64,000 nucleotides of DNA from Persicaria tinctoria (lineage: Eukaryota > Streptophyta > Magnoliopsida > Caryophyllales > Polygonaceae), in the NCBI GenBank assembly GCA_037127255.1, contig JBANSL010000002.1:9902001-9966000 (forward strand), given 5' to 3'. Every line of letters starts with the position of its first letter. Within the stretch, counting starts at the first letter, position 1. Of this stretch, positions 11,895 through 24,776 are shown piece by piece. Below the pieces are notes generated by a model. That model saw only the letters and a list, made by a program, of their open reading frames with translations. It had not been told where the DNA came from and made no database searches. Made by a program: the position numbers and the translations under genes.

Positions 11895-13351
11895 GGGAAA
11901 TTCCGTTTGGTGTCCCTGAGTTTATGTCAATTTCGGTTGGTGTCCAATACTTATTTTTGTCCGGATGGTACCCTGAGTTTTGTCAAAAGTTCGGTTCATG
12001 TCCAAAACTCATATTTTCTTCTTTTTAATGAATAAAACAACCTTTTATTTTTTATTTTTTCATAAAAAAAACCCCTTTATTTTTAATATTGGACAAAACT
12101 ACCTCTTATTTAACTAAATTCAACACAAAGGTGACAAAACCACCTTTTATTTTTAAAATCCAACAAAAAAGCATACATTATTGCCAAAGTTTTACCATAA
12201 AATACCCATTGTTTCCATTTTTTTGTGAAGAAAATCAACTAATGTTTTTAACATTACACAAAAGATCCGTTTCTATATTTTTCATAGTTTGTAAAAAATA
12301 AATCTCATTATTTATCAAACATTGCACATACATAATCATCCATTATTTACAAAAACTTTGCACAAATCAATCATCTTATTATGCAAACAAAAATAATTAA
12401 CCTATAAATTACAAAAAAAAAAAACTTCATAAAATCATACTTTGCGTAAAACCATCCTTTATACTTAAAAAAATGCACAAAAGAAAGTGTTGTTCATTTC
12501 TTTTGTTTGAAATATATAAAACCTAATAAGATAAAAATGATTAATCTTTTATTATATTTTTTCTTTTATAAGAGAAGAAAATGTAACAAATAAACTTTAC
12601 TTTTCTTTTTCAATAAATTCTAATTGATTATTTGGTTAAATTTATCAATCACATTTACAAATGTTTAAAGTTAGTGAGCTATAGGTTAAATATTGTTATG
12701 GAAAATAATAGGTGTTATATATTGTTTTGGAAAATAATATGTGTTATACGTAGTATATTGTTTTGGAAAATAATTAGTGTCTTTTTGTTTTTGCAAAGTA
12801 TGAAAAAATAATAGATTTTGTACAATTTTTAAATCGTAGTGATTTTGTTATATTTTTTTTTTTTGGAAAACAAGGGTGATTTTACGATAAAGTTTTTGGA
12901 AATAATTTGTGATTTTGTACAATTTTAAAAGTAAAGGTGGGTTTGTCACTTTTGTATTGAATTTAGTCAAATAATAGGGAGATTCTTGGAAACAAGGGTG
13001 ATTTTGTTATAATTTTTTTTTGGAAACAAGGGTGGTTTTATGATAAAACTTTTGAAAATAATATGTGATTTTGGACCATTTTAAAAATAAAGGTGGGTTA
13101 GTCACTTTTGTATTGAATTTAGTCAAATAATATGTGGTTTTGTTCAATATCAAAAGTAAAAGGGTTTTTTTGTGAAAAAAATAATAATAAAGAGTTGTTT
13201 TATTCATTAATTAAAAATGAAGAAAATATGAGTTTTGAGTATGAACCGAACTTTTGACAAAACTCATGAGTACTTAATTTTCGGACCAAAAAAAAGTGTG
13301 GGACACCAACCGAAATTGTCAAAATTTCAAGAGTACCAAACAGAATTTCCC
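11895..13351. mobile_element. Long foldback element, about 1.46 kb
   Basis: The left end GGGAAATTCCGTTTGGT and the right end (minus strand) GGGAAATTCTGTTTGGT start inverted repeats that stay alignable for several hundred bases, for example AAAAGTTCGGTTCAT at about 11978 against its inverse at about 13238. Most of the element is therefore one imperfect palindrome. The right arm holds an internal duplication of the segment with GGTGGGTTTGTCACTTTTG (about 12935 and 13090). The T-rich flanks allow a near 9-bp duplication (TTATTTTTT against TTTTTTTTT), compatible with a long-TIR Mutator-like or foldback element. No transposase coding was seen. Confidence 0.75.
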
Positions 13352-14069
13352 TTTTTTTTTTTTTAAGTTGGTCTCGATTAACAGTGTATAGTACCTATTA
13401 GTTACCAATTACTGCCTGATTTTATTTTCTTTCCTTCACCATTATTATCATTTTTTTGCCTTAATCATGTAAACTTTTAACCAAAAAATGTTTCAAGTTA
13501 GACATATCTTTTTATATGCTAGACCATATATGTAATGTAGATGTGAAAAAAAGCAAAGCTAGAGCTTTACTGACTGAGGTCAACTAATTAATCGGAATTG
13601 GGCCTATATATATATATTATATAAGATGGCCGGTGTGTGGCCTGCATTTATTCTCAGTAACGTTGCCAACACAAGCAACGTTCTCTTAGTTAAAGCTAAG
13701 ATGGCCTCACTCTACCATTAGTTAACATCATCTCAACTAATGTCCAAACTAACCACAATTAATTAGCTTACTTTAGGACCCAATTTGGGTATCTTGTGAA
13801 CCAAAACATTATCATTATTTTAGACTCTTACCCTCCTCTGTTAATTATCATTATTCCGCTTTCCTTGTCTAATTTCTTATTCAAAAGTTTTAATTATTTG
13901 ATGATACCTCTTTCACCTTTAATGTGGGAATTAATGTTACGAATTTGATGCACTGCCGGAGTTGGGGCGTGTTTGGAAGTGCTAGAGCACCCCCTAACCG
14001 GAAAAAAAAAATTCATATATTTAATATGGAACCACTTGAGGATCGGAAGTGCATTCGAGCTGCTGATGT

Positions 14070-14312
14070 TTAGAGTTACAGGCTTTGGATGTTGTGTCCT
14101 GTTATCCCGACTTTTTTATGACTTCTTTGCTATTCTTATCCTTATGCGAAGCCTGTTATCTTGTGGTACTTGTATCCTATATATTATTATGTGTCTATTG
14201 GAAATACTCTCTCAACTTGTTCAGGGTATGAGTACGTGCGTACATATATCCGGACCCCACAGACCCCGCTTAATCGCGGAATTTACTGAGCTGTTGTTGT
14301 TGTTGTTGTTTA
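14070..14312 (+). mobile_element. RTE-type LINE/SINE 3' end with (TTG)n tail
   Basis: The sequence follows the known plant RTE 3' tail pattern. A TTGGAAATACTCTCTCAAC word (about 14198) is followed by GTATGAGTACGTGCGTAC, GGACCCCACAGACCCC and a terminal (GTT)n run at about 14292-14310. The coding part is missing, so this is a 5'-truncated copy or an RTE-mobilised SINE. The left border is not defined. Confidence 0.65.
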
Positions 14313-14319
14313 TATTTTG

Positions 14320-15690
14320 TATTTTGAGGTAATATAGGAATTTTAAATGATATTTGAAGCAAAAGTGTTATCTAACTCATGTGGTAAAGGAAGGGATGAG
14401 AATTAAAAGGTCTTGGATTCAAAATCTCAATTCCTTCACTTTTTATATGTTTTGTTATATCATTATTCCTCATATTTATTTTAATTGAAAAATGTTATAT
14501 TTAAATTATATTTTTTTTTATTTCTTTCTATATTTTCTGTTTCTCTCAACTATTTCAATAAAAAAAAATATATTGTATTTAAATCACAATTTTAGTATAT
14601 TTTTAATATTTATTTGAAAAATCTTCTTAATAACTAGGTATACACCAAAATAAAATCCCACACTGAGTAGAAGTTTGGTCGTGTAGAGATTGAAGTTCGT
14701 TAGGATTCATGATCAAATTATATATATTTTTAATGTATTTTCTTTATTTAAATTCCAATATGCATGATAGTAATTAGTAATTAATCATTTGAAAAGTAAA
14801 TAAATTTCATGCCCTAAAGATATTTCATCTTTAGTGATAGAATGCAATACTCTAGCTAGCTGGTTAAGGGCATGAAGTCCAATTGAAGATCAATATATTT
14901 AATTTTCTTGTCGACTTGAATATCTTTTATTTTTATTCTAATTAATTATAACATGTATACTTAACTTAATTATTTGTCGTAAGGAAAAGTTTGTATTAAT
15001 ATTTAATTGGATTATTGATCAAGTGTACGTGTCATTGACGTGATCACTTGAGATCCAAATGAAATTCACGAGGATAAGTTTATTTTTGTTGATTGTTCAA
15101 TTCATTAATAGCTTTTAAATCAAAACAAGTTTGTCATTTTGATCAATATGAGGCGACATAATCCATGTGTTATTGAACGTACTTGCTATCTACCTATTAT
15201 ATTAGCTTTAATATTCCCTTTCTTTTCTCTAATCTCCTATTGTGTTGTTATAATTTTGACAAGATAGAGCAACTAATCACCTTATTATCTCCCTTTAATT
15301 TTCAGCCCTTGTTCTCTTCTAATTTCTTGGCCATAATTCAATTTATATTGATATTTTTGTCAAATTATATTATAATATTGTATACTCCTAACTATTAATA
15401 AAACAAACAACAATTACTTATTTTATATAATTCCTTGTAATGATTTTGGGTTAGTTTAATTTTTTCCAAAAAAAATACGCCGTTATTAATTAGTTTTGTT
15501 CAATATACATGATTACATGTCATTATAGGTATTCTGAGTTTTATTTTATGATATTAGCTGTAGTTTTCGATAGAGTGAAAAAGTAGTATAATAAATGAGG
15601 GTAAAATAGTAGGATTTTTTTATTTTCTTAAAAATTGTGTATCAGTTTATGGAGGTAGAATGAAATGTTTTGTGTGAACGGATAAAGTAT
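14320..15690. other. AT-rich spacer, no gene seen
   Basis: Long A/T runs and short open frames without domains fill the stretch. A weak tRNA-like pair of boxes at about 14368-14440 is too degenerate to call. Confidence 0.5.
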
Positions 15691-15692
15691 TA

Positions 15693-15914
15693 CTCCACCG
15701 TCTCGCAAAACTTGTTGTTTTAGCTTTATGCACATTTATTATAATAAAACCTATGTTTTCTTTATTTTTATAGGATAAAGTACCTAAAGGCAGTAATTAT
15801 TACATATAAAAAAAGCAATAATTACTTATAAAGATAATAACTATAGCTAAAATAACAAGTGTTTTTATACAAGTTTACTATTTTAAAACAACAACTATTG
15901 TGAGACGAAGGGAG
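15693..15914. mobile_element. Stowaway-type MITE, TA target duplication
   Basis: The left end CTCCACCGTCTCGCAAAAC and the right end, inverted, CTCCCTTCGTCTCACAAT form terminal inverted repeats that continue through GTTGTTTTA. TA flanks both ends (15691-15692 and 15915-15916). At 222 bp it has no coding capacity, the usual form of a Stowaway MITE moved by a Mariner-like transposase elsewhere. Confidence 0.8.
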
Positions 15915-15916
15915 TA

Positions 15917-17339
15917 GTAATTAGCTAGTTATTACTTATAACTAAGTACATATATAAAATATAGCCAGTCCATGTAAATTTGATGGATCACTATATCTTA
16001 TATATGTGTTTTGAGTTCTCCCTTTTACACTATACATTGCATCTCCTATATACATATGCTAAAAAAATCACAATCTAATTAATCTTATAAAAGTATCTTT
16101 CTTAAAGCACACACACTAAATTAAATTAATTAATCAATATAAAGAGAGTGGTGGTCCAAGTTAATGAGATTGATGTGATTCCCTCTTACAAAAAAATCAA
16201 CAAACACAAGTTCACAATCCACCAAGGGAAAACTATGTATCATACAAATGTTGCTTGTTCAAACTAGTAAGAAACATCCCATGTTAGTGTTAAGAAATAG
16301 CTTAATAATGACTTTAATTTTAATTTCTTTTAATTGTGATATATGGGTTTGTCCTATACTTAATTGGCCCATTAAGACTATGGACTATGGGACATTACCA
16401 CATGGTTGCCCTCATTAGTGTAGTGTTAAATCACATCATTAGTCTATATTTATAATTATGAATATTTACCTTCTTTTTTTTTCTTTTTTTTTTTTGTTTG
16501 GGTCTTGTCAAGAAGAACTCATATATAATTAAGAGACCAAAAGCAAAAAATGAATGAGAGTAAGAAAACTTAACCAACAAATTGTTTATTGTCATTTGTC
16601 AAATCCTTGCTTCTTTATGTGGAAACTATCCTCTTATTTCCATTGGCTCTCTCCATTTTTCACTTTTCACCTTTCACCTTTCACTTTTGATTGGCCGTTA
16701 TTTTTTTTAACTGCCTGATCAAATGGGGTTTGCAACCAAAACACATAGCAATGGTTGGCTGGGATAAAGAAAAGGTTTGAATTTGACCCTTGATTAACAT
16801 TAAAAGCAACTCGATCATTGTTTACAGCTGCAGGATGTAATTATAAAACAGTACTCAGTAAAAATGTTGATATTTTCCTTAAACCGGTAAATATATAGAG
16901 ATAAGGGGGTGAAAACCAGATTATAAAAGATAGAACCAAATCAAAGGTCCTATATGTAAAACGAAAAACTATACCCAAAATGTTTCCTCTATACAATATC
17001 CAAAAATCTTCGATCATAAATCCATCATTAAGCCCGAAACTCCGCTAGCCACACTAAGGACTCAACTATACCTATCCAACTAATCAACTATCCAACTACT
17101 ACTCTATGTCCAAACTTTTCTTCGAGTGACTTGAACTTTCACTTCACAGAGGAGCGGGATTGACAACTTGCAACGACGTGCGAACGTGCAATGCACAAGC
17201 ATTTGAGCTAAATGGAACATTACAAAAAATAGCCTTGTTCCTCGCAGCCCAAGTTAAATAAACAAGGGCCTCGAGCGCTAGCAGCTTAGCTTGAAAGCGA
17301 TGTGTGCGTACAATTAGTACGAAATATTAGCCAATTTTT
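15917..17339. other. AT-rich spacer, no gene seen
   Basis: The spacer includes a poly-T stretch at about 16470-16497 and a local CACTTTTCACCTTTCACC repeat at about 16656-16690. No coding region can be supported. Confidence 0.5.
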
Positions 17340-17397
17340 TTCATAATAATTGATACGGAGTAGACAAATTAATTTGACAATCTTATAGTAATTCATA

Positions 17398-17573
17398 CTC
17401 TATTCGTTCGGCGAAATATGTCATTTTACTATATACACATGCTTTTTTAGGGGATGAAAACTAACTTATTATAAAAAAAATTTACAAAAAAAGATGGATA
17501 TTTTATATAATTTTTATCATCCTAAAAAAGCGTGTGTGAATAGTAAATGAAATGTTTTGTTGAACGGAGAGAG
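17398..17573. mobile_element. Stowaway-like MITE, degraded
   Basis: The ends CTCTATTCGTTCGGCG and (inverted) CTCTCTCCGTTCAACA form inverted repeats that extend inward through the shared word CTTTTTTAGG...GATGAAAAC. It is related to the MITEs at 27157 and 44758, which share the internal GCGTG...AATAGTAAA end. Only the left TA duplication is clear. Confidence 0.65.
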
Positions 17574-17697
17574 ACAGATGGTATAAAAAATGTAATTTTA
17601 CCCTCATATTATTTCAATTAATTGATAGCAAAAAAAATTCATTATAATTGATAGCAAAATTAGACAATCTTATAGTAATTCATAAAAAAAAATTGTA

Positions 17698-18130
17698 CAA
17701 GTTTCATGTGGTACAGGTTTGCGGGTTGGTGTACTTTGTTTTTCTTACTATGGTACAGGTTTCATGTGAACGGTGACTGGTTTGCCGAGCTTGTAGACGT
17801 CATGGAAATGCGATGATGCCTGTTGATTCTGTTTAGAGTCCATGTTGAGGTGTCAGCTAGTGATCCCCAGAGTTCTCTGTGTGCGTCTTCCGCTTTGCTG
17901 GTCGGTCGTTGGTTATGCTTGCTCGGTTACAGTGTTGATGGCTTGTACTTTATTTTTGCCTTTTCAATTCCGTCATTTGCTTCTTGTTATTTCGTTTCAA
18001 TCATTTGTTTCTGTTATTTGCTTCAGCTGGTTGTACATGATAGTTAGTCCATCTCCCGACTTGTCCGGGCTCTCGGTTTCTCTATGCCTGTCTAGAGAAC
18101 CGAATTTCTTTCCTTGTATCAAAACAAATA
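17698..18130 (+). mobile_element. 5'-truncated LINE 3' end
   Basis: AAATTGTA flanks both sides (17690-17697 and 18131-18138). The segment ends in an A-rich tail (CAAAACAAATA). The interior is T/G/C-rich with several TTTGCTTC/TTGTT words and no conserved coding, like the 3' untranslated end of an L1 LINE. The duplication is short and lies in A-rich sequence, so the exact ends are uncertain. Confidence 0.5.
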
Positions 18131-18699
18131 AAATTGTAATTTTACCCGCATATACTTTTTCAAATATCTACACACTATTTTGCTAGTGCAAATTATGTGG
18201 CACACAATTGTGACCATATGCGGATTGCCTCTAAAATGCTGATTGGTGGACTGCTCAAGTAGTGACACATGGCACAACGGGAATGGCCATGTCATTTTTT
18301 CTAATAAAGAAAATGCAATTATAATTATTTTTTTTACCAATATATCATCGTAGCAAATTATGAATATCATCCTAATAAATTATAATTAAATTTCACAAAC
18401 CACATGACGTATATAATCTTTATTCTTTTATATAAAAAAATATCGCCATTCATCATAACAATGGATATTTTTGTGATTCATATATATTTGATATTTATAA
18501 TGAAAAAATATGCATATTTATAAATCAAATTCCAATTGTTATTCGTAAATCATAAACGTATTATTTATAAATTGTATTGTATACTATATATTTGTAATTA
18601 TATATTACAACCTTTCGTATTCAAAAACAAAAAGATGGTACACATAACACTCTTGCATGAGGAAGTACACAAGTTCATATGTGTTGAGAGATGTTAAAA

Positions 18700-18830
18700 G
18701 ACCATAGTCATTGAAAATATAAACAAATAAGTCTTAGTGTAAGTGAAGTGAGCAGGTCGACCTTCTTTTTATTGTCAATTGGTTTTAGAATGTAACCCAC
18801 TCGGCTCATATGCTAAGCTAGTAACGAACA
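18700..18830 (-). mobile_element. TRIM-like LTR promoter remnant
   Basis: On the minus strand CTAAAACCAATTGACAAT (about 18791-18774) reproduces the cassette seen at 4810 and 60296, followed by a diverged AAGAAGGTCGACC. Only this core is recognisable and the ends are unknown. Confidence 0.35.
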
Positions 18831-18839
18831 AGTGTCCAT

Positions 18840-19890
18840 GCAAATATGTCACAAATTAATATTTTACTTATGATTGATAAAATTTTAATTATAAACTTAT
18901 AGCATTAAACCACAGGATCGGAAGAAACTAAATTTTTTTGAAACAGATTTGTACAAGTTTGTTATAAAAGAATGACAAAATTCTTATAAACATATTTTGG
19001 CAACTTCTTTGGGTAACGAATGTTATGTTTTTTTTTATTAGGTAAGAATCTGGGTAAGAAAACTCGATCTGATAGCATCTTGATGGACGAGGTAAAAAAA
19101 CCTGAATTATTTTATATGTTGGGACCCCTGATCAAATAACTATATAAAGTATGCAATTTTATCCGCCACTCGATTTTTGATACAATTCAAACAGAGTTCT
19201 AATATCTGCCTATAAATTTACCATAGACACCCGGTAACTAATGTTGACTTAATGTAAAGGCAAATTATGAAACTTTTTTAATTAGCCTATTTCATTAATT
19301 ACTTTTTAAATTATTTTTCAAGTGTAATTGAGTGGCGTACTCTTGTCTGGTTGAAAATGAAACGGTCGTTTGTCCCCTTTAGATGCTTAATGATAGCACA
19401 TTGATACTTTTCTAATCCTAATTAATAATTCAATGTTAATTATGTCCTTTCTTAAGATCTTGAGAGAAACATAAAGGAATTAAAGCATCTTAATTAAGCA
19501 AAGATAATCAAGGATTAAGAAGGACTTAATTTGGGAGGGTTGCAGTGCACATCAAAGGGGTCAATGTCGAGTCGGTCATTTCGACGGATGTGAAAAATGA
19601 GGTGTATTTTCTTGATGTCAAAGGGGTTAATGATACTGTTTTCCACTTCCAAACTTTAATGATCTATCAGCCCTGTTTTAAGATGTTTATGTGGAGGGAT
19701 TTTTCTAGGTGCCCTACAAATTTAGAGATTAATCCAAACAAACAAATAAAATTTTGTGATATTCAGGCATTTAGGTAAAGTTGAAATCATATGGTTGTTG
19801 AATTTATTTAATTGTCTCATGATTAACGGCAATGATGATGTGCTTGCTATCCCAACACTCTCCCAACTTCATTTGGGTGTACGGACGGTG
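18840..19890. other. AT-rich spacer, no gene seen
   Basis: A 77-codon open frame at 19545-19778 lacks any domain I recognise. Nothing else can be supported. Confidence 0.45.
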
Positions 19891-19891
19891 T

Positions 19892-19989
19892 GATGAAATA
19901 GACCTCATCTTATTTTGGGATGGGCCGATTGTTTGGCCCATTAATATTCGTAGAGGCTCAATACCGGCCCAAATGAGTCGGGCTTATGA
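19892..19989. repeat. Dispersed repeat, copy 1 (partner at 26974-27083)
   Basis: GATGAAAT, then TTTTGGGaTGGGCCGAT, GGCCCAtTAATATTCGTAGAGG and AaTGAgTCGGGC are shared in order with 26974-27083. The two copies lie in the same orientation about 7.1 kb apart and bracket the exonuclease and GET1 genes. The identity is unknown; an LTR or SINE fragment is possible. Confidence 0.6.
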
Positions 19990-21745
19990 CACCAGAACCT
20001 ATTGTAACGTTTTTTTTACCAGGCAAAAATTGAGACGAAGCAAACAGATAAATCGTCGTGATACAAGTCATAAAAACAAACAAATGTAAAAAAGGAAGGC
20101 TAAAGCCTTTGAACAAAGCAACAGCAAGGTCGATGTGGAAGACGAATGTGAATAACAAGAATATGGATTAGCTAGAGCGAGCGCAATGTCTTACTGTTAA
20201 AAAGACGGAAAGTAGAAATCCATATTAGGTAAAGAAACGACTTTTGTGACAACTAGATAAGAGATCATCGGAGACCACGAATACTATTAATATCAACATA
20301 CACATTCATTCAAAACTAAATACATACACACCGTCAAAGTTAATCTCTTTCAAATTCTTTTTAAAAATAATTGCAAATTTAGAATTTTTATTAGTTTTGC
20401 ACATATTCGTAATTTGTAGAGGCATTTTCGCTTGTTGTATTATATCCTTTTTGTTTTTTTTGTTATAAATAAAGGATGATCTTCTGTCTGCCGACCCTGA
20501 AAAGATTCAGTCATATGACTCATAGAAAATGCGGTCATTCCGAAGTTCGAACTGGAGATCTATGGGTACTACCCACAAGTCGTTTCCAGTAAGCCATTCT
20601 GGAATGGTTAGAAAATAATCTCCTGTTAGTTGTAGTTTTACCGTCGTCTTAAAATCCCTGAAAACAAACAGGATGTTGTTCTAGTCGTTATGGTTCGTCG
20701 TTTGCACCGCCTTTGGTTGGTCGCCACCACCGGCTTTGTCTCCTCCTCGTGGACGCCTCTCCTTATCTTATTCTGTGTGTCTGCAATCCTGTCGTATTTT
20801 GGATCTTTGGCCGCCTTTCGCCCTTTCTTTGCTGCCGGTTAGCTTCTCCTTCCTTTCATCGTCTTCTTTTCTGTTTCTTGTGAATTCGGATTTTGTATTT
20901 CGCAAGTACTTCGTCATTTCGATGACAATTCCTCCTAATCCTCGTCGTTTCGTTGAGTTCCACCACTTTCTCGATTTCGTTTAGCTCTCTCGTTTGTCGT
21001 CGATTCAGACCGTCTATTTTCTCAATTTCGTTTAGCAGCAGCTACAAACCTAATCTAATTCATACTTTCTGTTACCTATTTGAACCGTCTTTCTCTTTGT
21101 TTTCTGGTTAACAGCTTACTTCTTTCTCGAATTGGAGCAATTGCGGCTGTTTGTTTTCTCGAATTCCCGAGGTGAGATTGTGTACTACCTGCATGTTTAG
21201 TTATGCCGGTGGTGGATGTGTTTTAATTTTCTACTATGTGATTGTAATTGCATCTATGCGTAGTCATCGTCAATCTCGGGAGAGATTTCATAGGTTGATT
21301 TACTAAAACCCTAATTTGGTTCGTGCAACTAAAGGTTGAGAGGTAGCATAAGAGACGTAATCAAATTACACTTTTGGCTTTTGTCATTACTTGAAATGTG
21401 AATTTTTGCCAGGAATTTCGATGGCTTACTGCAATTGCAGAAATGTGTCATGGAGAACAATTGCAGTAAGAAAAATTGCAACATCAAACAAATGGATTAA
21501 GCCATCGATTAAGTTAGGGTAATTCATTACTTGAATGTGAATTAGGAGTCTAAATTCGCAATCCAAGAGAGAAACAGATGTAATGCTTCAAAATTCCTGT
21601 GCCAGCTATTAAGTCCTCTGTGAAAAGCTTTGTTGTTGGGTGGCTTGGTAGGCAATTCGAATTGAAATAACCAAACATTGCACCTTGTAACAAATGCAGT
21701 AGGCCATCGATCAAATTTCCATTCCCAAAACTTGTCCTCCGAAGC
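19990..21745. promoter_or_regulatory. Upstream region of the exonuclease gene
   Basis: Between the repeat and the start codon at 21746 there is no supportable coding. From about 20680 the sequence becomes pyrimidine-rich (CTCCTCCTCGT, TTCTCTTTG), as in plant 5' untranslated leaders. A telo-box AAACCCTAA lies at 21305-21313. TTTTTGCCAG before 21414 could end a leader intron. Initiation is inferred to lie somewhere in 20.7-21.4 kb. Confidence 0.35.
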
Positions 21746-23984
21746 ATGGCAGAGATGGCAACTGTGGCACTCAACAACTATCACTGTCATCCACTTACTT
21801 CTTATCTTTATGCGCCCTACTCCTATAGAAAATCAGCTCTCAAGTTGAAATCAAGCTCAACAGCGATGATGTTACCAACTAAAGCAGTGAATATAGGGTG
21901 GAGTCCTGGTGTTGTTTGTGGTGGAAGAGATGATGTTACTCTGTGCTGTTCAATTTCCTCTGAGATATTTCGTCGAAGAGGTGGTGGGCAGGTATTTCAA
22001 AGAGATTCTGATGGTGAGATGAGTCAAGTTAAGAAAAGAGTGTTCTTTTTAGATGTTAACCCTCTTTGCTATAATGGAAGTACTCCGAGCCTCCCCTCTT
22101 TCGTTCAGTGGGCCTCTCTCTTCTTCTCTCAAGTCAGCCTCAATCACCCCGTTGTCGCTGTAAGCACCTCTTGCTCTTTCTGTTTCTCTCTTGGATTGTG
22201 AATTTTTTGCTTGTGTATTATTACTTGAAATGTGTCATGGAGAGATGGTCTTATGGAAATTTCTGAGCCATTGCCATTGCGTTTTGTAACCAAATGAAGT
22301 GTTTGCTTCTTACAGGTGATTGATGGTGAGGGAAGCAATGAGTATAGAAGACAAATATTGCCGTCATATAAAGCACACAGGATGAAATTCTCAAGACAGT
22401 GGTCGGCTTCACGTGTGTATACACGAGTTCCAGTTGAAAGATCCCATCAAAATGTCATAGATTTTCTGCGGAGATGCAATATACCAGTAGGTTATTCTTG
22501 ACTTCTTGATACTTTTCAAACTATTTGTCTGACAACTTGATTGAAGCCTTAGAAGATTCACAATTATCAATCAGCTGCATATTTGTCAATGTCTTGGAAT
22601 GATTTCTCCAATGATTTTTATTGCAAAGTCATAATTTTTTGATATTTGAATTGATGAGGGTACTGTAGGTTATTAAAGTTGAAGGATGTGAAGCGGACGA
22701 TGTTGTGGCTACATTTGTACATCAAGTGTTACAGAAGGGATACAAAGCAGTGATAGCTTCCCCTGATAAAGATTTTAAGCAGCTAGTTTCTGAAGATGTC
22801 CAGCTTGTTATCCCCTTGCCAGAGCTTGGGAGATGGTCATTCTACACCCAAAAACACTATGTTGCTCAGTATAACTGTGATCCCAGCTCTGATCTCAGTC
22901 TTAGTATGTGATTTGTTGCTCCTTTTTCTATTATGCATTAACTCCGAGTCGTATAGGTCTCGGGTTTTAATTTGTGTCAGCTTTCTCTTGCTTTGCAAAC
23001 ATCTGATTCTTACCATTCAACTACTATGCTAGAGGATATACCAAGAAACCAAATAGTCATTAGACGATTATGATAGAAAACAACTCATGGGTGTATTAAT
23101 GTCAATTTTAAAAAAAATGCTAGTAAATTTCAAAACAAACTATTGCTGATTTGCCTTGGTGGCATACTGGCATCCATATCCAATTATCCATCATGCTGTA
23201 ATTGGTTTTCAGTTTACATCATTCATGTAGGTAGATTCCTGTTGCATATGGATGCTGGCATATAGATAGGATTCAGATTGTCATTGAAAAAACTCCTATG
23301 ATGTGACCTTTGTTGTGTTTGCCCTAGTGTCCATCCAGCATTGATGTGTTTCCCTATAAGTAACAGTCCTACTTTATCCAGGATTTTAAAGGAGTTGGAT
23401 GCGATCCCAGCTTGGGACAAGTGATCTTCACCGCAACAAACTTCTCATGTGTCTTGCAAGTGATAAAGTATTACCTGCCTTTTTTATTCCTGAGAATTTG
23501 TAATGCATTGTAGGATGCATCTTGGGCGACGAAGTTGATGGTGTTCCTGGCATACAAAGCATGATTCCCAATTTCGGAAGAAACATTGCTCTGAAGCTCT
23601 TGAAAAAGCATGGGTCCCTAGAAAATTTGTTGAGTGCAGCCGCAGTGAGGACTGTGGGAAAACCATATATCCAAGAAGCACTCACAAAGTATGCCGATCA
23701 TCTACGGAAGAACCATCAAGTTCTTTCCCTAAGGAGGTATAGAAAAACACTTTCAGTTGGCAAGTTTCTTTCATCTAATCGATGCATTATAACTTGGCAA
23801 CTTGAACATGAGTATTGTTTTTCTTTCACCTCTACCTAGGGACATTGATGTGACTCTTGAAGATGCTTGGTTGGGTGAGAGAGACACATCCAATGACTCA
23901 ACCGCTGTATCTGAAATCCTTGAAGTGCTTGGACAAACCCCAAAATTGAAACATAAAGTTCCATCTCGTTCATCTACTGGATAG
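21746..23984 (+). CDS. 5'-3' exonuclease family protein (organellar type)
   Basis: Five exons fit in phase: 21746-22159, 22316-22486, 22669-22903, 23514-23736 and 23840-23984, giving 395 residues with GT-AG introns. The protein resembles the plant family related to the 5'-3' exonuclease domain of bacterial DNA polymerase I (PIN-like nuclease plus helix-three-turn-helix). Visible motifs are FFLDVNPLCYNG (metal-site Asp near residue 97), RRQILPSYKAHR, VEGCEADDVVATF, IASPDKDFKQLV and GDEVDGVPGI. The acidic clusters EADD, SPDKD and GDEVDG are the expected metal ligands, so catalysis looks intact. Roughly 90 residues before the nuclease domain are basic, Ser-rich and poor in acids at first, typical of a plastid or mitochondrial transit peptide. 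The family is thought to act on flap or gapped DNA in organelle replication and repair; targeting here is inference. Polyadenylation probably occurs within 24.0-24.3 kb. Confidence 0.85.
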
Positions 23985-24776
23985 ATGACCAACATATGCA
24001 TAGACTTCTGAGGGCTTTTCCGAGCTGGAGTTTCGAACTCGAAGCCTTAGCTGTGCTGGTGCTTGTGCTTGCTTGGCTTATGATGCAGCGGCGGTGACAG
24101 TTTGCGAAATGCAGTCTTACCGTGTTATGCGATGCCAATGCTGTATTTGATATTTCTTCATCCTCGCAAATTGCAACCATCCCGAGTCCCGACTCGCTTG
24201 GATAGGCTGAGTATATAGATCCTTGCAGGCTTTCCAGTTGTTGGGGTGGGAATGAGAAATGTATTCATCTACTATGGAAACTCCTCATATCAATCAAGAA
24301 TAACCCATAACTAGTCCACATTGTAAAAAACCCTCCAAATCACTCGTTCAGATCAAATAAAGCAAAATTTACACCGCCAACCAATTTTCTACCAAATAAA
24401 AGGTAAGTTCCTATTTCTTAAACTCGAAAACTCTCATTGACATGGGTACAAAGTACAAACAGATACTTCTTTTTTTGTCACAAATGTTCGATTTTAATAA
24501 TTTGGTATTACCCATTATTATTTGCTATATTTAGAACATTATTTACTTTTCTTGATTATTGTTTCCTGGGAAGAACTCAATGCTCATCTATCAATCGTTA
24601 ACAAATTGATTATTGATTTCCAGTGCTTGATCCATGTCTAACGTCATGTTGTGATTTTTCGATTTCGTTTTAATTGCCTTTCATAGGGACTAACATTGAT
24701 ATGGCTAATGTATCTATTTTAGCCTAATCGTCGTTATTAATTACCCATTTGTGGAGATTTGGGTTAGGCGGAAGAA
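23985..24776. other. Exonuclease 3' end and GET1 promoter spacer
   Basis: About 790 bp separate the stop of the exonuclease from the GET1 start; the two genes are on the same strand. The sequence becomes AT-rich after about 24300. No other coding is supported. Confidence 0.5.

Larger units (their letters stand above)
17340..18153. repeat. Tandem duplication, each copy interrupted by a different transposon
   Basis: GACAATCTTATAGTAATTCA occurs at about 17376-17395 and again at about 17663-17682. TGTAATTTTACCC(T/G)CATAT occurs at 17591-17609 and 18135-18153. Ignoring the insertions, both copies read the first word, then A-rich sequence, then the second word. Copy 1 carries a MITE and copy 2 a LINE-like insertion at nearly the same point. 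Confidence 0.6.
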